Shown here: positions 58,165 through 64,000 of the stretch, piece by piece
Numbering within the stretch: position 1 is the first letter of the stretch
Layout of the letters: each line of letters starts with the position of its first letter
Position numbers and translations under genes: made by a program
Origin: Monodelphis domestica
Lineage: Eukaryota > Chordata > Mammalia > Didelphimorphia > Didelphidae
Assembly (NCBI RefSeq): GCF_027887165.1
Contig: NC_077232.1
Span: 15,339,255 to 15,403,254, forward strand
Direction: 5' to 3'
DNA: 64,000 nucleotides
Notes under the pieces: generated by a model
Told to the model about the DNA's origin: nothing
Database searches by the model: none
The model's input: only the letters and a program-made list of their open reading frames with translations

Positions 58165-60432
58165 TCATATATTTTTCTTCTGCATTTCTCTTCCCACAGT
58201 TCTATCTCTGGATGTGGATAGAGTTCTTTCTCATAACTCTCTGTAGAATGCTGCTAGTATAAAAGTATTATATCCAATCGTGCCACAGTGTATCACTCTG
58301 TGTATAGTGTTGTCCTAGTTCTACTCCTTTTGCTCTGTATCATTTCCTAGAGGTCATTCCAGCTCCCATGGAATTCCTTCAATTCATTATTACTTTCAAC
58401 ACAATAATATCCCATAACCACCATATACCACAATTTGTTCACATTCTCCAATCAATGAATACCCTCTCCAATTATTTTTGCCACCACAAAGAACACAGCT
58501 AAAAATATTTTTGTACAAGACTTTTTCCTTATTATCTCTTTAAGGTACAAACCCAGCACTTGAATGGCTGGGCCAAAGGGTAAGCATTCATTTAAAGCCC
58601 TTTGCACATATTTCCAAATAGCCTTTCAGAATGATTGGAATAATTCACAACTCAACCAGTAGTGTATTAGTTTCTCAATTTTGCCTCGTGCCCTCCAACA
58701 GTTATTATTTTCCTTTGCTACCATATTTGCGAGTCGGCTAGGTGTAGGAGTTTCATTTCTCTAGTCAGGAGGGATTTAGAACACTTTTTCATGGGCATAT
58801 TGATAGTTTTGATTTCATCATATGAAAACTTCCTATTCATGTCCTTTGACCATGTGTTGATTGGGGAATGGCTTGATTTTTTTTTGCAAATTTGACCTAG
58901 TTCCTTATATATTTGGGAAATTAAACCTTTCTCAGAGAGTTTTGGTATGAAAATATTATTCCAGTATGTTGCTTTCCTTCTAATGTTGGTCACATTGCTT
59001 TGTTTGTACAAACCCTTTTTAATTTGACATAATCAAAGTCATTAATTTTACATTTTATAATATTCTATCTCTTGCTTGGTCTTAAATTCTTTTCTTTCTC
59101 ACAGATATGACAGTTGTGCTATTGCATGTTCACCTAATTTATTCATGATTCCATTCCCTATGTTTAAGTCCTTTACCCATTTTGAATTTATCTTGGTATA
59201 GGCTTAAAATGTTAATTGAAATCTAATTTTCCCCATATTGTTTTCCAATTTTTTTATCAAATAGTGAGTTCGTTTCTCAAAAGCTATGATCTTAGAGTTT
59301 ATCAAACATTAGCTTGCTGAGGTCATTTACCCCTAGTCTACTCCATTGATCCATCCTTCTGTCTCTTAGCCAGTACCATATTGTTTTGATGACCACTGCT
59401 TTAAAGTACAATTTAAGATTTGGTACTGCCAAGCCTCCATCATTCACATTTTTTATTAGTTCCCTTTATATTATTGATCTGTTGTTCTTCCAGATAAACT
59501 TTGTTATAATTTTTTTCTAATTCTATAAAAAATTTTTTTGATTGATTGGTATGGCACTGAATAAGTAGATTAATTTGGATGTGATAGTCATTTTTACTAT
59601 TTTAACAATATTATGAAGCAATTAATGTTTTTCCAGTTGTTTAGATCTAATTTTAATTATGTGAAAAGATTTTTCTAGTTGTGTTATAATGTCTGAATTT
59701 ATCTGAGATGGGATTATGTAAGTATTCTATTTCCTCTTCTGTTAGTCTCAGAAATTTTGTTTTTGTAAATATTCACCCATTTCACCTAGATTGTCATATT
59801 TATTGCCATAAAATTGGGAAAAATAGTTCCTAATAATTTCCTTAATTTCTTCTTCATTAGAGGTAAGATCACACTTTTCATCTTTGATATGGTCAATTTC
59901 ATGCTCTTCTTTTTTTATTAGATTAACCAGTACTTTTATATTTTTTCTCCAAAATACCAGCTCCTAGTTTTATTTATTAATCCAATATTACTTTTACTTT
60001 TAAATTTATTTATTCACCCTTTAATTTTTAGAATTTCCAATTTAGTATTATCTGGGGATTTTTAATTTGTTCTTTTTCTAATTTTTTTTCACTTGTATGG
60101 CCAGTTCATTGATCTCCTCCCTCTTGATTTTGTTGCTATAGGCACTCAGAGAAAAACATTTTCCCCTGAGTACTGTTTTGACTATATCCCATAGGTTTTG
60201 ATAGGATGTCACCTCATTGTCATTCTCTTTAATGAAGTCCATACTTGCTTCTATGATATAGTCTTTGACCCACCAGTTTTGAAGAATTAGATTATTTGGT
60301 TTCCAATTTATTTTAAATTTGCCTTTCCATTGATCCTTGTTAAGTATAATTTTATGAAATTATGATCTGGAAAAGTTGCACTTATTATTTCTGCTTTTCT
60401 GCAATTGTATGCAATATTTCTATGTCTTAGTG
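58165..60432 (-). mobile_element. L1 3' half (ORF2 C-terminus and 3' UTR), minus strand
   Basis: 3' UTR at the left (58165-58720), then ORF2. The minus-strand frame at 59011-58718 encodes WSKDMNRKFSYDEI and MKKCSKSLLTREMKL, the C-terminal block of mammalian L1 ORF2. RT-region sequence continues to about 60432 (CAGAGAAAAACATTTTCCCC-GAGTACTG and CATAGGTTTTGATA landmarks). Many frame breaks. It stops in mid-element where the hAT remnant begins (CTATGTCTTAGTGA). Confidence 0.85.
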
Positions 60433-61845
60433 ATAGGCAAGCTTTTGAGCTTGGTGTGTCAAAATCCCCCCCCCCAAAAAAAAACAAATATAACTTGGGT
60501 GGTTTGTCACTTAAAGAAAAAAACACCATAATTTCTCGATATTTATAGTTTAAATAACAAAATGTATAATTGTAGTATATAACTGTGTTTAATAAACCAA
60601 ACACTAATTATTTAACTTACCTGCTTAGTGATTTCTTTTTTCATCTGCCACTTGTTTCTTTTGTTGGTCTTGTGCTATTTAACTTCTGTGGGGGTGCAAT
60701 GAACTAAGATAAGTGAGTGGTAGGGGAATTCTTTAACTAACCTGCCTATTAGTGACTTTTTGGTTGCTGAATTTCATTGGCTAACTCTTCAGATGAAGGT
60801 TGGTATTTTGTAAACATCAAGCCCAAGCAAGCGCTACTAACTTCATCTGTTGATCTGTTTCTTTTGTTGGTTTTGATATTATTTAATGCTGAGAATAAGG
60901 TCTCACAAATGTTCATTGAAGAAAAAATTGTGAGTAAAGCCATTGCTATATTTCTCAGGGTGCTAAAAAGTGTGTGGTAATCAGTTCCAGTCTCTCCTCT
61001 TGATTCTGCACACATAACCTTTCCAGATTCTCAAGCTTTGACCTCAAGTTGACAAACACCTGAGCCCAGATGCAGTCTTGAAATTCTGCAAGTTGCATTT
61101 CCAAATCATTAATTTGCATCCATTTGAAACCATTTAATTCCAAACTATTGTAAACTACTACTTCAGGATACTTAATTATTTTCATGGTCTATTCTAGGCT
61201 TCTAAATTGATTAAATATCTCACTGAACTGGTCAAGTAACTACTCTACAACATGCTGGTACTTTATAGGCAAAGGTTCATTTCATTTTGTACAGCTCCAC
61301 TGGCCTTCTCAAAATACTTTGTTACTTGAGGAAAATATTCAAATTCTTTAGTTTCTACATCTTGCGTAAAAATTTTAAGTTTACTTTAAAAAGTTTTTAT
61401 GTATCCAAACATGTCCTCAATGCTTTTACTAAAACCATATAACTTTAAGTTCAGTTCATTCATCTGAACAGAGAGATCTGTAAAAAAATATGAGGATGTT
61501 CTCACTTATCATCACTGAGCAGAGGAAAATTTCCCAGATTCTTATCCTCAAGAAATACCTTAATTTCTTCAAAGCACTCCAAAAAGCACTCAAGAATTTT
61601 GCCTCAGCTCAACCATCTTATATTATTATACATCAGCAGTCCACTGTAGTTGGAATCAACCTCCAGTAGAAGCACATACAATTCTCACTTGGGAAGGGAG
61701 CAAGCAAAAATTAAATTAACTATTTTTGTAAAAACTTATTTTAAGTTGTTTAAGTCAGTGATTCCTGCGTTGGCACATAAAGACTCCTAATGAATAATAC
61801 AATGAAAATGCATGACTGTAAATGTTAGATTTAGGGTTGAGACTG
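60433..61845 (-). mobile_element. hAT DNA transposon remnant (Charlie8-like)
   Basis: Inserted in the L1. The left end, AGTGATAGGCAAGCTTTTGAG, resembles a hAT terminus (CAGTG-GGC-AAC-TTT). On the minus strand the frame at 61015-60749 encodes NIAMALLTIFSSMNICETLFSALNNIK and TDEVSSACLGL-FTKYQPS-EELA, matching the hAT C-terminal dimerisation region as known from Charlie-type transposases and the GTF2IRD2 host protein. A second minus-strand frame at 61185-60955 carries LEMQLAEFQD and precedes it in the right order. The transposase is broken by stops and frame changes. The right part is cut by the ERV at 61846. Confidence 0.75.
60749..61185 (-). pseudogene. hAT transposase C-terminal remnant
   Basis: Two overlapping minus-strand frames (61185-60955 and 61015-60749) cover the end of a hAT-superfamily transposase. 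The second holds the CE-LFS-LN-IK signature of the dimerisation domain and ends EELANEIQQPKSH followed by a stop, the natural C-terminus. One frame change lies in the overlap near 60955-61015. Upstream catalytic parts are further decayed. Not expected to be active. Confidence 0.7.
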
Positions 61846-63632
61846 AATGTAATAATTACTGGTCACCAAGGATTTTAATTTCTAAAATCCTAAAATGAAA
61901 CATTCAATTCAGGATGGAATTTTTTGTGATTTAATTACAATAGGAGGTGGAAATTAAGAAAGAGAGAGAAAAAGAGTTAACTCAAACTGCACCAGCTCAG
62001 GCTGAGCCAGGTAGGAGTTCCAGGCTTTGGCCAAGGGAGGCCTTCCCCTGAGAGCCAAGAGAAAGAGGAGTTAGTCCTTTTCACTCATGTGACTAATTGA
62101 AGGAAACCTGTCTACCAGAGTTCTTCCAAGCTCGAGTTCCAGGATCGAACTGCCCTCTTGCCCTCTCCACAGGAAGTGACAAGAACTCCAAAGGTAGTTC
62201 TTTACATCACTTCATGTGTCACACCTGTGCCAATGGTGTCTCAAACTTGGCTTAGGACATCCCAGGGGACATTCAGTTATTTCTGATTTGTCATTTGCTA
62301 GCACATGCCAGTGTAGAGTGGGTGTGTACATCCCTGGGTGCCAGACTAAGCAAGATAGGGAAAATCTAAAAATCACAATCCCCCCTGAAGATGATTAGGG
62401 GACTAGTCTCCCCAATTGATTACTAAACATAACCATCCTGCACCCCAAAAATTTCAAACTGCAGGTATATACAAAATTTTACCCTCTAAGAGGAAAACTA
62501 CAGTAGTTAGAGATAAGGGGAAAATAGAAGAGACAGAGACAGCAAAAGCAATGTTTTGCTGGGTGCATTGACAAAAGCCAATTAGAGGGCAATCACCTTT
62601 GCATAAGAGTGAACATTCAAAATGAATGTTCAATCAACCTTCAGTCCTATCAACCACACCTCAAGGTTCATTCTGGATCTTCCTGTAGTGTAAAGGTTTA
62701 GGTATCTTTCTACAAAAAGTTCATTCTCTGGATTTGGAGTTAGCAAGCTTCTTCTGTGAAGATCTTTCTTGAACAAAAATTTAAATCTTGAATTTTATGA
62801 ACATACAATACCCCCTGAAGAAGGTGTTGAAAAATACCCAGGTCAGCTCAGGATGCAAGATTTAGTTATGGGGGGGTGGGCGGAGAGGGGGTGGTGAGTC
62901 AATTTAAAAAAAGTAAAAAACAAAAAACAAAAGAAAAATATAATGAAAGAAAAATTAAACCCTTTTATTATATATATATATATATATATATATATTAAGA
63001 AGAATTCAAAATCAGTATCAAAATATCTAAAATCTGTGTATAGAAAATTTTGAGTAAGCAAGAATAAATTTCTAACAGGCCTGTGTATTAGGGTCCAATT
63101 AAAGTAATTTCTAATCCCACAAGTCTATAGGACAGAATGCAGTAAAATTTTATTTACCCATTTGCATCCAAGGCTACAGGAAGTTGACATACTATAGGAG
63201 AGAAAAAAGGACCAGATTTTTATTTTGATAGGGAAGGGTCATTCCCTGATCTGGTTTTACCTTCATGCTCAGGGATAGAGGGATCCAGGATGATAGCCAA
63301 ACCTTGGTACTTCTCTAAGTATTTTCACGAAGAATGTAGATATAAGGAAGGCCTATGACTTAACATATGTCAACCATTGCAACCTCAAGTCTCACACTAT
63401 GTTCAAGTCCTTTGTATTGGATTAGAAGTGCATCAATCATACCTGGATTGGTTTCTTCTTTTTTAACCTGTTTGCTTTTTGGCACTATTTAGGTTAAGTC
63501 TCTACTCCTTTTTATTTTATCCTGTTTCCTAGAATCAGAAACAAACATTAATCACAATCCCATAACAATTATCAATAAATGGCAGGTTCCCACAGTCTAA
63601 AGCTGTTTGGGTATGCATTAATATTATAGCAA

Positions 63633-63677
<45 letters not shown>

Positions 63678-63737
63678 TATACATATTTAAACTTATATTA
63701 TTGTTGAATAAAAATTAATACTGATCGTATGTACATT

Positions 63738-63740
<3 letters not shown>
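61846..63740 (-). mobile_element. ERV 3' end (LTR plus interior), minus strand
   Basis: On the minus strand the interior (63740 down to 62378) ends in a CAGGGGGGAT polypurine tract, and the LTR starts TGTGATTTTTAG at 62377 and ends near 61846. Matches 17920-20000 over its whole length, including the TA run at 63634-63667. No gag, pol or env frame is visible; broken or non-autonomous. The upstream end continues toward the window edge and its 5' LTR is not seen. Confidence 0.7.
62967..62995. repeat. AT dinucleotide repeat
   Basis: About 14 TA copies in the ERV interior; not present at the equivalent place in the copy at 18.48-20.86 kb. Confidence 0.9.

Positions 63741-63792
<52 letters not shown>
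63739..63792. repeat. (AGT)18 trinucleotide repeat
   Basis: 54 bases of perfect AGT units joined directly to the repeat at 63793-64000. Confidence 0.97.
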
Positions 63793-64000
63793 CTCTCGAT
63801 AACCGAGGATGACTATTGCCTTTGTGTGTTTTTGTGCACAAAGACACTTGTGCATGAAGATTTAAGTGGAAAAGTCGATGCACAGAGACAGTCCCACTCT
63901 CTCAGCTTTGGAAGCCTGGGTCCAGTGGCACGAAAAGTCATTACATCTGGAGACTTCCTCAGCTGCATTGGATGGCTGTGTTGTCTTTTGTGCTCCAACA
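63793..64000. mobile_element. Marsupial interspersed repeat next to AGT microsatellite
   Basis: CTCTCGATAACCGAGGATGACTATTGCCTTTGTG and the following GAAGATTTAAGTGGAAAAGTCGATG, CACGAAAAGTCATTACATCTGG blocks look like a well preserved interspersed element of the opossum genome. The AGT run at its left probably expanded from its end. I cannot name the family; it runs off the window. Confidence 0.5.

Noticed and set aside
63698-63883. Tyr-rich 61-codon frame
   Set aside because: Translation of the AGT microsatellite on the minus strand.

Overview
The window looks like AT-rich euchromatin from a marsupial, most likely the gray short-tailed opossum (Monodelphis domestica) or a close relative. The evidence is an opossum-type tRNA-derived SINE (SINE1_MD-like), marsupial MAR1-like SINEs, opossum-type L1, several families of endogenous retrovirus (ERV) and olfactory receptor (OR) genes of family 14 type. 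The species call is inferred from repeat style; no database was searched.

Host protein-coding content is three olfactory receptor loci, all on the minus strand. They are a broken copy at 7527-8503, an intact gene at 35838-36797 and a more distant intact gene at 50329-51261. Each intact gene is a single coding exon with a candidate splice acceptor just upstream, so a 5' noncoding exon is expected further up (at higher coordinates). A short segment with a TATAAAAG box recurs about 6.2 kb upstream of the second gene and about 4.5 kb upstream of the third. A copy without the box lies about 6.1 kb upstream of the pseudogene, and an orphan copy with the box lies near 22.66 kb. This is my best candidate for the OR promoter.

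The loci sit in old tandem duplications. Block A (about 5.1-17.9 kb) and block B (about 34.6-46.6 kb) align from the 3' flank of the OR to an L1 fragment about 8 kb upstream. A headless block D (20.87-23.97 kb) has only the upstream half, and a scrap at 34.23-34.6 kb marks yet another, mostly deleted, block. A SINE in A and a hAT-type MITE in B have recognisable empty sites in the sister blocks.

Much of the rest is retroelement. Left edge: a minus-strand L1 5' end split by a very young, short ERV (271-3161; 344-bp LTRs that differ at about one base; target duplication GAAG). That ERV has no gag or pol and carries a captured SINE inside a small signal-peptide ORF. Middle: a plus-strand L1 (23.5-33.65 kb) split by an 861-bp LTR-like insert and by an old ERV (25809-33319; target duplication GCAG) with reverse transcriptase, RNase H and integrase remnants, itself carrying nested LTR elements. 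Minus-strand copies of a third, apparently non-coding ERV family lie at 17.9-20.9, 27.3-28.9, 43.9-44.7 and 61.8-63.7 kb. Right: a minus-strand L1 (58.2-60.4 kb) interrupted by a hAT transposon remnant (60.4-61.8 kb). ERVs are described here as fossils only.
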